64,000 nucleotides of DNA from Gulosibacter molinativorax (GTDB lineage: Bacteria > Actinomycetota > Actinomycetes > Actinomycetales > Microbacteriaceae): positions 1,550,001-1,614,000 of the forward strand of contig NZ_CP028426.1 in assembly GCF_003010915.2 (NCBI RefSeq). The letters are read 5' to 3'. Of this stretch, positions 44,444 through 52,820 are shown piece after piece. The stretch's first letter is position 1, and the number at the start of each line of letters is the position of its first letter. The position numbers were made by a program, and so were the translations under genes. The notes below the pieces were generated by a model, which ran no database searches, was not told the origin of the DNA, and was given only the letters and a program-made list of their open reading frames with translations.

Positions 44444-44980
44444 CTAGTCGACGACCTTCGCGGCGAGGAGCTCGTCGGTGGTCGTGAGCTCGACCATCGG
44501 CGCGAGCATTCCCATGAGGTTCAGCGCCTGGTCGTGCACCTCGGCAGTCGCGCCTGCGCACGCATCCGTCACCACGGTCACGGTACGACCCGCGTCCACT
44601 GCCGGGAGTACCGTCGAGAGCACGCAGCAGTCGGTCGCGACGCCGCAGACCACGAGGTCGTGACCCTCGGTGAGTGAGGCGAGCTCGTCGCCCCACTTGC
44701 CGAACGTCGGCAAGGTGACCACCGCATCCGACGCCGGGACGGGCAAGGTGATGTCCCAGAGCTCGGAGTCCTCGTCGACGCGGAATTCGCTCCAGCGGTC
44801 GTAGTACGGACCCCACGCGCCCTTCTCCTGGGGATCCCGCACGAATTTCGTCCAGATCACATCCCCGGAGTGCGCCTCGGCGAGGCGGGCGACCTGCTCG
44901 GCAGCGGCGTCGTAACCCACGCACTGCCAGCCGCCCTCGCGGCGAAACGCCTCCTGCATGTCGATGATGACGAGCTTCAC
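44444..44980 (-). CDS. Isochorismatase-family cysteine hydrolase
   Basis: 178 residues with the full Asp-Lys-Cys triad: Asp7 in LVIIDMQ, Lys95 in TFGKWGDEL and Cys119 in GVATDCCVLST. This family hydrolyses amides and ureido compounds (nicotinamide, ureidoacrylate, maleamate, N-carbamoyl groups). It follows the NCS1 permease by 9 bp, under the CTTG-N4-CAAG operators, pointing to a nitrogen-containing imported substrate or a ring-opened amide. Confidence 0.88.
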   Translation of the reverse strand: MKLVIIDMQEAFRREGGWQCVGYDAAAEQVARLAEAHSGDVIWTKFVRDPQEKGAWGPYYDRWSEFRVDEDSELWDITLPVPASDAVVTLPTFGKWGDELASLTEGHDLVVCGVATDCCVLSTVLPAVDAGRTVTVVTDACAGATAEVHDQALNLMGMLAPMVELTTTDELLAAKVVD

Positions 44981-44989
44981 GGTGATGTC

Positions 44990-46420
44990 CTAACGTCCGG
45001 TGGTCTCGTGCAGGCTAACCGCTTCGGTCGCGGTCAGGTGATCCTTCGGCTTCGACAGCGGCGGGAACTGGCGCACGATGAAGTATGCGACTGCCGCACC
45101 GATCACACCGGCGACGTATGAGACGTCACCCAACGCCGACGTTGCTTCCGAGAACGGACCAACCCAGAACGACGTGTTCCAGAACAGCGACGAGAAGAGG
45201 CAACCGAAGATCCAGGCGAAGAAGCCCCACTCAATCTTGCGGCTCTTGTCGAAGAGCTCGGTCGTCGCCTGTTGCCCGAGGTGTCGCGAGCGCGTGTAGT
45301 AGTCGAGCAGCAGCACGGTGCTGAACGGCACGACAAGGTATGCGAGCACGTTGAGGAAGTCGTAGAAGCTGCCGTATGGGTCGCCCGCCATGAGCAGCGC
45401 GATGCCGAGGCTGATGACCGCGGTTACGGCAACGCCGACGACTCGGTTAACCGGGATGCCGATCGTCAGCAGCGACAGCGCGCCGCCGTAGAGGTTCATC
45501 GCGCTCACGGGCAGGGTCGACAGCACAACGGTGACCATCGCGAGTGGCGCCCACGATCCGGTCAGCTCGCTGAGCGCCTCGATCGCGCCGAGCTCGCCTG
45601 CGAAGCTCGACACGAGTACGCCGATGCCGCCGAGCCACATGAGCGAGACGAAGCTACCGCCAGCCGTGTAGGTCGCGACCTTCGTGTGGCTGACCGAGCG
45701 CGGCAGGTAGCGCGAGAAGTCGGAGGCGAAGGGCGTCCAGGTCATCACGTACGCGAAGAAGAAGCCGGCGAAGGTGACCCAGCTGCCGAAGCCGCCCTGG
45801 AAGATGGTCGCGTCGCGGTTCAGCTCAACGCCGAGGTCGATCTGCGAGAGCGACAGGAAGGTGATGAACGCGAAGAGGATGGCGAGCACGACGCTCGCGA
45901 TCTTGTTGATGAGGTGGATGAGGTTGTGGCCCCACACCGCGAAGATCGCCTGGACGGCGTAGATCACGACCGCGCCGGTCCAGAAGGGGATGTCGACCAG
46001 AGTCTGCAGCGCCAGGACCGCGAAGACGGTGTTGACTGCGGTCCAACCCATCGCGGACACGATCGTGAGCAGGGCGATCGGCACGTAGTTGGCGTAGTAG
46101 CCCATCGGGCCACGGCCCTGTACCTGCTGCGGAACACCGAGCTTCGCGCCGATACCGGCGAGCACGCCCATGACGATCGCCCCGAGCAGCGAGCCCGCCG
46201 CGACCGCGGTCAGGCCCTCGATCACGGTGAGCCCGAAGGATGCGGAGAAGAAGCCCGAGACCATCACTGCCAGGACCATGTTCGCCGCGAACCACAGCGT
46301 GAACTGCTGGCGCGGGTGACCGTGGCGCTCGCTGTCGGGAATCGCTTCGGTTCCGTGTGGCTCGACCTTGGTTAGGGAGCTGCCGTATGCAGACTCGGTG
46401 TCTGCAGATGAATTCGACAT
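44990..46420 (-). CDS. NCS1-family nucleobase/heterocycle permease
   Basis: 476 residues, about 12 membrane segments, related to cytosine/purine/hydantoin permeases: FTLWFAANMVLAVMVSGFF, GRGPMGYYANYVPIALLTIVSAMGWTAVNT, FFFAYVMTWTPFASDFSRYLPR and VVPFSTVLLLDYY. Imports nitrogen heterocycles. The frame is open further upstream but ATG 46420 starts the family-like N-terminus. Transcribed with the hydrolase downstream. Paired operator sites lie about 150 bp upstream. Confidence 0.87.
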   Translation of the reverse strand: MSNSSADTESAYGSSLTKVEPHGTEAIPDSERHGHPRQQFTLWFAANMVLAVMVSGFFSASFGLTVIEGLTAVAAGSLLGAIVMGVLAGIGAKLGVPQQVQGRGPMGYYANYVPIALLTIVSAMGWTAVNTVFAVLALQTLVDIPFWTGAVVIYAVQAIFAVWGHNLIHLINKIASVVLAILFAFITFLSLSQIDLGVELNRDATIFQGGFGSWVTFAGFFFAYVMTWTPFASDFSRYLPRSVSHTKVATYTAGGSFVSLMWLGGIGVLVSSFAGELGAIEALSELTGSWAPLAMVTVVLSTLPVSAMNLYGGALSLLTIGIPVNRVVGVAVTAVISLGIALLMAGDPYGSFYDFLNVLAYLVVPFSTVLLLDYYTRSRHLGQQATTELFDKSRKIEWGFFAWIFGCLFSSLFWNTSFWVGPFSEATSALGDVSYVAGVIGAAVAYFIVRQFPPLSKPKDHLTATEAVSLHETTGR

Positions 46421-46566
46421 CAGTGTTGACCTCGCTTGTGCCATGCCACTGCATCGCTGACAGTGGCGTAATGAGACAAGACTAGTCAGCTGTGGCATAC
46501 ATGTCAATCCAGTTACCGGCAGCATCGCACCAATTCACGATAACTAACGAGTGAAAACGGCAATTT

Positions 46567-46602
46567 CTTGCATACAAGAAAGCGCAACCTCTTGCGTACA
46601 AG
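46567..46602. promoter_or_regulatory. Pair of CTTGYRTACAAG operators upstream of the NCS1 operon
   Basis: CTTGCATACAAG (46567-46578) and CTTGCGTACAAG (46591-46602), 24 bp centre to centre, upstream of the NCS1 gene. They match the consensus of the two sites at the GntR promoter (CTTGTATGCAAG), so the GntR at 32444 probably controls this operon 14 kb away. Confidence 0.68.
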
Positions 46603-46653
46603 AAAAGGGCGGAAACTTGCCAGCTCCCGCCCTCGCTCTCGCTCTCGCCTAGG

Positions 46654-47568
46654 CTACGGCTCGATGATCACCTTGCCGAGGCTGTGGCCACCCTCGACCT
46701 CGGCAATCGCCTCGTCCGCGCGCTCGAGACTGAATCGCTTCTCCACGTGCGGATCCACCAGCCCGTATTCGACTACACCGGTAATCTTCTCGAGCGCATC
46801 CGCGGTTCGCACGAGCGCGGAACCGCCGAGCTCCTCGACCGTGGCCGCGTCCGACGCCGAAATGACCAATTTCGGGTCTTTCGCGACCGGCGCGACATCG
46901 CGCAGCGCCTGACCACCAACAAGGTCGATCACGACATCGGCACCCTCAGGGGCTACGGCCCGGACACGGTCAGCAACGCCCTCTCCACTCAACACAAACG
47001 TCGCCCCGGCGGACTCCACAAATTCGCGCTTCGACTCGCTCGCGATGCCGATGACATTGAACTTATGCACCTTGCCGATCTGGGCGGACATATTTCCCAC
47101 TCCCCCGCCAGCACCGAGAATGACCATCGTCTGCCCCGCCTCGAGTTCGATCTGGTGGGTGGCGATGTACGCGGTTGCTCCGGCGACGGGAAGCGTCGCG
47201 GCATCAGCAAACGAAACCTCTTCCGGCTTCAAGACTGATTGCGCCGCATTGAGTAACGTGTGCTGCGCAAACGAGCCGTAGCCGATCGCGGGAGTGCCGA
47301 GCACCGCATCCCCCACCGCGAAGCCCGACACGTCGTCGCCGACGGCGGTGACGATTCCCGAGGCTTCCATCCCCATGGGCGAGGGCAACGGATGCGCGTT
47401 GCCGAACCAGCCTTCGCGGCGTTTCCAGTCGGCCGGGTTCACGCCCGTTGCCTTCACCGCAATCGCGATCTGCCCCGAACCCGGCTCCGGGATCGGCTGC
47501 TCGATGAGCTTTTGAACCTCGGGCCCGCCGTACTCGGTGAACACTAATGTCTGGGTGGTTTCTGACAT
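46654..47568 (-). CDS. NADP-dependent quinone oxidoreductase-like MDR protein
   Basis: 304-residue medium-chain dehydrogenase without zinc ligands: VKATGVNPADWKRREGW, AVGDAVLG, VAGATAYIA and nucleotide motif GAGGGVGNMSAQIG. Typical of quinone/enoyl reductases. ATG 47568 with GAGG upstream. It shares an orientation with the MarR gene upstream and may be part of its regulon, which would fit an electrophile or quinone response. Confidence 0.86.
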   Translation of the reverse strand: MSETTQTLVFTEYGGPEVQKLIEQPIPEPGSGQIAIAVKATGVNPADWKRREGWFGNAHPLPSPMGMEASGIVTAVGDDVSGFAVGDAVLGTPAIGYGSFAQHTLLNAAQSVLKPEEVSFADAATLPVAGATAYIATHQIELEAGQTMVILGAGGGVGNMSAQIGKVHKFNVIGIASESKREFVESAGATFVLSGEGVADRVRAVAPEGADVVIDLVGGQALRDVAPVAKDPKLVISASDAATVEELGGSALVRTADALEKITGVVEYGLVDPHVEKRFSLERADEAIAEVEGGHSLGKVIIEP

Positions 47569-47677
47569 TTCTGAACCTCTTTCCGAACTGGTGCTGGAGC
47601 TTCGACTCCTACACCGCTTACTTACTGAACAATATGATTGGGCGAGTGGCGCATCCTTGACGCGGGTCAAGACGCCA

Positions 47678-48163
47678 CTATTTGCTCTCTATCCGATCGA
47701 GATGGGCGCTCAGCGCATCCACCGTCTTGGCCACCCCGGCTAGTTGCTCGGGGGTAAGCGCATCCACGAATAGCTCGCGAATGTCGCGAAGATGCGGGGC
47801 CGAACATCGCCGGAATGCATCCGCCCCCTCGGGCGTCAGCAGGATCTCAGAGCCCCGACTGTCGTCGGCACACGCGACCCGCTGGATGAGCCCGCGCTTC
47901 TCCATTCGGCCGAGGTGATGCGAGAGCCGACTACGTTCCCAACCCATCTGGCTCGCCAATTCGGAGGAGCGGAAACGCGCCTCCGGAGCCTCAGAGAGCG
48001 CCAACATGACCTCATAGTCGGCCACCGATATCGACGACGTGGACTGTAGGCGACTCCCGAGCAACGTCGTCAGCCGCCCCGTCGTTTCCATATACGAGCG
48101 CCACACGCGCAGCTCTTCGCGCGTGGGGGTCTTTCGACCCGCCCTGTTTTCCTGCGCCACCAC
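47678..48163 (-). CDS. MarR-family transcriptional regulator
   Basis: 161 residues with the MarR winged HTH (ISVADYEVMLALSEAPEARFRSSELASQMGWERSRLSHHLGRMEKRGLI). GTG 48163 lies 7 nt after AGGAGG and is preferred over upstream in-frame codons. Divergent from the F420-type reductase-like gene, with two palindromes between them that it probably binds. Confidence 0.87.
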   Translation of the reverse strand: MVAQENRAGRKTPTREELRVWRSYMETTGRLTTLLGSRLQSTSSISVADYEVMLALSEAPEARFRSSELASQMGWERSRLSHHLGRMEKRGLIQRVACADDSRGSEILLTPEGADAFRRCSAPHLRDIRELFVDALTPEQLAGVAKTVDALSAHLDRIESK

Positions 48164-48178
48164 GCGATCACCTCCTAA

Positions 48179-48218
48179 TTGACATGTCAATAATATGGTT
48201 ACATAATTGACACGTCAA
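48179..48218. promoter_or_regulatory. Two MarR-type operators TTGACRYGTCAA
   Basis: TTGACATGTCAA (48179-48190, perfect palindrome) and TTGACACGTCAA (48207-48218), 28 bp apart centre to centre, in the divergent promoter between marR and the reductase-like gene. The first overlaps the marR leader. Confidence 0.75.
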
Positions 48219-48239
48219 CTAAATAGAAAGCGAAGTCTC

Positions 48240-48893
48240 ATGAGCACCAATCCCACTCTCGGAATCCTCGGCGCCGGCAAGGTCGGCACCGCAATCGCTC
48301 GTCTCGCAATGGCCGCCGGCTACCCGGTCTTCATCTCCGGCTCCGGCGACCCTGAGCGCATCGCGCTCACGACTCGGGTGCTCACGCCCGGCGCGACGCC
48401 GGTTTGGCCGGCGGATGCGCTGCGTGAGGCCGACATCGTCATCCTGGCGCTCCCCCTCGGCAAGTACAAGGCAATCGACCCCGAGGGCGTAGCCGGCAAA
48501 CTCGTCATTGACACGATGAACTACTGGTGGGAGACCGACGGTATTCGGGATGACCTGAGCGATCCACGTACGACGACCAGCGAACTCGTACGCGAGCACC
48601 TCCCCGAGGCTCGACTGGTCAAAGCGCTGAATCACATGGGCTACCACGATCTCGAGGAGGAGGCGCGCCCCGCGGGTGTCGAGGGCCGCAAGGCGATCGC
48701 GATTGCTGGCGACGACACCGCGGACGTGGAGTCGGTGGCCGAGTTTGTCGACGACCTCGGCTTCGACGCGCTGAAGATTGGCGGCCTCGCCGAAGGCGGC
48801 AGCCTCCAGCCCGGCAACCCCGCGTTCGGTGCCAACCTGCCGAAGGCCGAGCTTGCGGAAGCGATCGAGAACGTCGTCCAGCCGGTCGAGTAG
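48240..48893 (+). CDS. NADPH-dependent F420 reductase-like oxidoreductase
   Basis: 217-residue Rossmann protein of the F420H2:NADP oxidoreductase type: [22 protein letters not shown] (N-terminal nucleotide motif), [36 protein letters not shown] and [21 protein letters not shown] 48240 fits the family start. Whether it uses F420 or another hydride carrier is unresolved. It is divergent from marR and upstream of an LLM-class enzyme, a family that includes F420- and FMN-users. Confidence 0.8.
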   Translation: MSTNPTLGILGAGKVGTAIARLAMAAGYPVFISGSGDPERIALTTRVLTPGATPVWPADALREADIVILALPLGKYKAIDPEGVAGKLVIDTMNYWWETDGIRDDLSDPRTTTSELVREHLPEARLVKALNHMGYHDLEEEARPAGVEGRKAIAIAGDDTADVESVAEFVDDLGFDALKIGGLAEGGSLQPGNPAFGANLPKAELAEAIENVVQPVE

Positions 48894-48904
48894 GGCTTCA
48901 AGCC

Positions 48905-48988
48905 CGTATCGAAACGCACGTTGAGTAGGTGCGAAGCACCGTATCGAAACGAGCCAGACCTCGATACGCCTGCGGCTACTCGGCCTAC
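48905..48988. repeat. Cluster of dispersed palindromic repeats, both orientations
   Basis: A partial copy (CGTATCGAAACG, 48905-48916), a full copy (TTGAGTAG...CGTATCGAAACG with stem GGTGC/GCACC, 48921-48951) and an inverted copy (CTCGATACG...CTACTCGG, 48960-48982). They fill the space between the F420-type reductase and LLM genes. Same family as in hrpA. Confidence 0.78.
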
Positions 48989-49019
48989 GTAAAGCACACC
49001 GAAGCATCGGAGAAGAGAA

Positions 49020-50078
49020 TTGACCAACACCACCATGGAAATCGGGGCATATAGCTTCGGCGACACGCAACGCGGTGCCGACGGCCTGCCCGGCTCGACC
49101 GCCGAGGCGATCGCGAACCTGTTCGAGGCAATCAAGCTTGGCGACTCCCTCGGGCTCGACTACTTCGGCATCGGCGAACACCACACCGACACGATGCCCG
49201 CATCCTCCCCCGGCGCGCTCATCGCTGCGGCCGCCGCCGCAACGTCACAGATCAAGTTGGGCAGTGCCGCGAGCATCATCAGCACCGATGATCCGGTGCG
49301 TGTGTACCAGCAGTTCGCCACGGCGGACGCGATCTCGGGTGGTGGTCGGATCGAAATTACCGCAGGGCGCGGCTCCTCGACCGAGACTTTCCCGCTCTTC
49401 GGCTACGACCTCGGCGACTACGACCGCTTGTATGCCGAAAAGCTCGGCCTCCTGATGAAGATCAACGACAGCGATCGCACCAAGGTCTCGTGGTCCGGCA
49501 AGACGCGGCCATCGATGAAGAACCTGGATGTGGTGCCGCGTCCCGTAAACGGCTCGCTGCCCATCTGGTTGGCAACCGGCGGCAACCCGGGCTCGTCGGC
49601 TCGCGCCGGTCAGCTTGGCCTGCCGATCTCCTACGGCATCATCGGTGGTGCTCCCGCGCGCTTCGCGCCGCTCGCCAACCTCTATCGTGCCGCTGCGGCT
49701 GAGGCCGGGGTTAGCGAGGAGCAGACCGCGGTCTCGGTTGCCGCGATCGGCTTCGTCGCGCCGACGAAGCAGGAGGCACTCGACCGCTTTTACCAGGGTT
49801 GGTACAACATGAATCTCGAGATGGGACAGCGCCGCGGCTGGCCGGAGCCCGACAAACGGCAGTTTCTCGCCCAGGCCGATTTCCCCGGCGCGTACTACAT
49901 CGGCGATCCCGATGAGGTCGCCGAGCGGATCGTCGAGCTCCACGGCCACATGGGTCACATGCGCCACTTCCTGCAAATGGATATTGGCGGCATCCCGCAG
50001 GAGCATTATCTCGAGTCGGTCTCGCTGCTCGCCACGGAGGTCAAGCCGCGCGTGCAGCGGCTGCTCGCAAAAAAGTAG
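49020..50078 (+). CDS. LLM-class flavin-dependent oxidoreductase
   Basis: 352 residues with [74 protein letters not shown] and [16 protein letters not shown]. TTG 49020 has GGAG 10 nt upstream; ATG 49035 is an alternative. A luciferase-family reductase or monooxygenase using FMN or F420. It may act with the F420-type reductase upstream. Confidence 0.83.
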   Translation: [352 protein letters not shown]

Positions 50079-50223
50079 CTCGCGAATTCCAAATCGTCAT
50101 GTGTTCCCAATCCGCTCGGCGGTGCGCCCCGTATCGTGCAGACACACGTACCGACAAAGGGGCGCCGCTCGGGCGGTGAACCTCCACGACGGTGCTGGCC
50201 CCGCCCATCCCTGGAGGACTGCC

Positions 50224-50592
50224 ATGGCCACCGGTTCCAACAAGATGATTAGCGATTTCGCGAGCAAGCCGAAGACGCAGTCCTTCTACACGGACATTGT
50301 CGCGTTCGTCACCAGCTTCGGGCCGGTGACGCAGGATGCGAAAGCACAGGTGAGTTTCTCCGTGAACCGAAAATTCCTCTGGCTCTGGGCGTACGAGAAG
50401 ACGGCCGACGGCACGCTGTACCTCAATGTCATGTTGGACAAGCGGATCGATGATCCGCACTTCCATGCCGTGAACCAGGTGAGCAAGCACCGCTGGAATC
50501 ACCACGTCGAGGTCAAATCCCCAGATATGGCCAACAGTGATTGGCTCCGCGACCTCATCCGCGCCGGATACGCGTTCGCGAGTGTCACTTAG
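50224..50592 (+). CDS. DUF5655 domain protein
   Basis: 122-residue cytoplasmic protein: FYTDIVAFVTSFGPVTQDAKAQVSFSVNRKFLWLWAYEK and WNHHVEVKSPDMANSDWLRDLIRAGYAFA match the DUF5655 pattern. The function is unknown. Its 3' end (from 50472) and the following 30 bp are duplicated at 51588-51740 in a decayed form. Confidence 0.65.
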   Translation: MATGSNKMISDFASKPKTQSFYTDIVAFVTSFGPVTQDAKAQVSFSVNRKFLWLWAYEKTADGTLYLNVMLDKRIDDPHFHAVNQVSKHRWNHHVEVKSPDMANSDWLRDLIRAGYAFASVT

Positions 50593-50742
50593 TTGCCAGC
50601 AGAACCAGAGCGGCCACACGGCCTCGCCGACGGCACGCTTTGCCTCGCGGTCACATTGGGCAAGCGGCTCATTCTTCGATATCGGCGAACACCACACCTA
50701 CACAGGGCCTGACTAGCGGGAGCGACTGGCGAAGGACTGGGA

Positions 50743-51357
50743 CTATTCGCGGGTGTGTTTCCCGCCGTGGCCCAAATTATTATCGTGATCATGGTGTCCT
50801 GGCAGCTCCGGGTCTGCGTCCGGCCCCGATGCCAGCGAGGAGTTCTGCTCGTCTCGCACCCGGTCATTCCGAGCCCGATCGTCTTGCACGCGGTCCGCCT
50901 GGATCCGGTCGTCCTGGATCCGGTCGTCCTGCACGCGGTCATCCTGGATCCGGTCGTCTCGCGCCCGGTCCTCCTGCGAATAGGGATCGAGATCTTCGGC
51001 TTTGTGGATCGCGGCTTCCTGCTCCGCACGGCTCTGCTGTGCGGCCTCTTCGTAACCGCGAATGTTGTCCTCGGCACGGCGAGCTTCGACATCGGCTTGC
51101 GCGGCCTCGGCCCGCGCCTGCTGCGCCGCAGCCTCGGCACCAGCGATATTAGCGCGCTCTTGGGCCGCCTTCGCCTCCTGCTCACGGGCAGCCAGGTCTG
51201 ACTCTCGCGCTTCGACGCGCAACCGCTCTGCTTGCTCGTGCTGCGCGCGTTTGCGTTCTTCTGTCCGGCGCCGAGAGGTAAGAACCCCGACGAGCACGAT
51301 GATCGCAACAACGACGACTACTGCGACGATAATCCAAATGAGGAGGGTGGTATCCAT
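50743..51357 (-). CDS. Membrane-anchored coiled-coil protein with Asp/Arg repeat tail
   Basis: 204 residues. An N-terminal membrane helix (LIWIIVAVVVVVAIIVLVGVL, about 5-25) leads to a long Ala/Glu/Arg coiled coil (about 30-125), then seven or so degenerate 5-residue repeats of the type DDRIQ/ADRVQ (about 130-170) encoded by 15-bp direct repeats, and a His/Asp-rich tail. ATG 51357 after AAGGAG. Looks like a cytoplasmic-facing scaffold; the function is unknown. Confidence 0.68.
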   Translation of the reverse strand: MDTTLLIWIIVAVVVVVAIIVLVGVLTSRRRTEERKRAQHEQAERLRVEARESDLAAREQEAKAAQERANIAGAEAAAQQARAEAAQADVEARRAEDNIRGYEEAAQQSRAEQEAAIHKAEDLDPYSQEDRARDDRIQDDRVQDDRIQDDRIQADRVQDDRARNDRVRDEQNSSLASGPDADPELPGHHDHDNNLGHGGKHTRE

Positions 51358-51587
51358 GGTGGTTGCTCCTTCTTGGCGGAATAAGGCGCTCCGCGTCTTC
51401 TTCGTGAATGCTGTCCGCAGAACTGCGAGCAGATAACGCTCTGCCAATCTCGGTGAGCCCGGCCCGCAGCTGCCCGCAGGATGGTACTTGCGCCCCACAT
51501 CGCTTGCCACGGAACTGACGCGCCCACCGTGTTTTGGTGGTCAGGCTACCTGACGCGCGTGCGAATCATTCGGCGAACTTCCAGCCT

Positions 51588-51708
51588 GAACTACGTGAGC
51601 AAGCTCCGCTGCAATCACCACGTCGAGGCGAAATCTGTGGAGATCGCCAACAGCGGCTGGCTCCGCGACCTCATCCGCGCCGGATACGCGTTCGCAAGTT
51701 TCACTTAG
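51588..51708 (+). pseudogene. Truncated duplicate of the DUF5655 gene
   Basis: Encodes YVSKLRCNHHVEAKS, a short diverged stretch and then NSGWLRDLIRAGYAFASFT, nearly identical to the last 40 residues of the gene at 50224; similarity continues past the stop (GTTGCCAGCAGAACC). The N-terminal two thirds are absent. The stretch 51358-51792 holds no other gene. Confidence 0.72.
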
Positions 51709-51792
51709 TTGCCAGCAGAACCAAAGCAGCTACACGGCCGCACTGGCCGCATCCCCCGTAAAATTGCCGACAGGATTAACACGACACCCGCA

Positions 51793-52260
51793 ATGAAGGC
51801 GGTGATTGAGTTGAACCTGACGCTTCAAATTTCGAGACGCCTGGGTGCGGTCACGCTTTTGGCCTCTGGACTCGTCCACCTCAAGGAATACTTCGACGGC
51901 TACGCCGAGCTTCCGGTGATCGGCCTGCTCTTCCTGCTCAATTTTCTCGGGGCCGTGGTTCTCGCGGTCGTCCTCTTATTACCCACCGAGCGCATCCTGC
52001 ACCGCTACGGTACGATCCTCGTCACGCTTTCCGCAATCGCCGGAATCGGCATGTCGCTCATGTCGTTGGTGATGCTCGCGATCGCCGAGCGGCAGCCCGT
52101 CTTCGGGTTCATGGAGCCAGGATTCCATCCCGGGATGATCCTGCTCGCGCGCATTACCGAGGTACTCACCGTCGTTCTGCTTGGCGCGTTCCTCATCACA
52201 CTTCTCGTTCGGCACCGACGCCGAATCAACGGCCGCGGCACACACGTCGAGACCGCCTAG
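51793..52260 (+). CDS. Four-helix integral membrane protein of unknown function
   Basis: 155 residues with about four membrane helices (LGAVTLLASGLVHLKEYF, PVIGLLFLLNFLGAVVLAVVLLL, ILVTLSAIAGIGMSLMSLVML, ILLARITEVLTVVLLGAFLI). The first helix carries SGLVHLKEY, seen in some actinobacterial membrane proteins next to secreted lipoproteins. ATG 51793 is chosen by family-like start; no ribosome site is clear. It is 20 bp before the lipoprotein gene, likely one operon. Confidence 0.65.
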   Translation: MKAVIELNLTLQISRRLGAVTLLASGLVHLKEYFDGYAELPVIGLLFLLNFLGAVVLAVVLLLPTERILHRYGTILVTLSAIAGIGMSLMSLVMLAIAERQPVFGFMEPGFHPGMILLARITEVLTVVLLGAFLITLLVRHRRRINGRGTHVETA

Positions 52261-52280
52261 GGTTCAAAGGAGATCCCATC

Positions 52281-52820
52281 ATGACCCGTATCAATGCGCT
52301 GACACGTCGAGTCTTCAGCGCCCTCACGCTCGCAGGCGCCGCGCTCCTGCTCGCCGCCTGTGCCGCCGGCGGAGGTGGTGGCGCCGCACCCACCGACACC
52401 ACAACATCCAGCAGCGACACCATCTCGGTCGCCGACGTCGGAGGCCAAAGCGTCCTCGTCACTACCGAGGGGCTCCCCGTCTACATCACCGAAGAAGAAC
52501 AGGCCTCGGGCGACGTGCTGTGTGTCAGCAGCGGCTGCGTCGAGTTCTGGCCACCTGTGGTGGCGCCCAGCGAAGCGCCAACCGGTAACGTCAACGGCCA
52601 ACTCGGCACCGTGACGAGGCCCGACGGCACCGAGCAGGTCACCCTCGACGGGGTGCCGCTCTATACCTTCGCGAGCGACTCATCCAGCTCGGTCAACGGC
52701 GACGGCCTGTCCGACTCATTCGACGGCCAGACCCTCACGTGGCACGTCGTTCCCCAGGATGGGCTGGCCGGCATCGGGAGCGGAGGCGGAGGCACCCAGG
52801 ACAGTCGCCCCGGCTACTGA
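52281..52820 (+). CDS. Secreted lipoprotein with COG4315-type repeats
   Basis: 179 residues. Signal peptide and lipobox LLLAACAAGG (Cys about 26), then two copies of the secreted repeat of unknown function (VLVTTEGLPVYITEEEQASGDVLCVSSGCVEFWPPVV and QVTLDGVPLYTFASDSSS...DGLSDSFDGQTLTWHVV). The repeats have the D/G-LPVY...W form of this family. Outer-surface lipoprotein; role unknown. Confidence 0.82.
   Translation: MTRINALTRRVFSALTLAGAALLLAACAAGGGGGAAPTDTTTSSSDTISVADVGGQSVLVTTEGLPVYITEEEQASGDVLCVSSGCVEFWPPVVAPSEAPTGNVNGQLGTVTRPDGTEQVTLDGVPLYTFASDSSSSVNGDGLSDSFDGQTLTWHVVPQDGLAGIGSGGGGTQDSRPGY

Noticed and set aside
45272..46375. 367-codon plus-strand frame opposite the NCS1 permease
   Set aside because: Composition is the mirror of a membrane protein (His/Arg/Glu/Ala-rich) and has no motif.
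50870..50965. Regular short repeats resembling a CRISPR-like array
   Set aside because: They are 15-bp coding repeats (DDRIQ type) inside the coiled-coil gene, without unique spacers.
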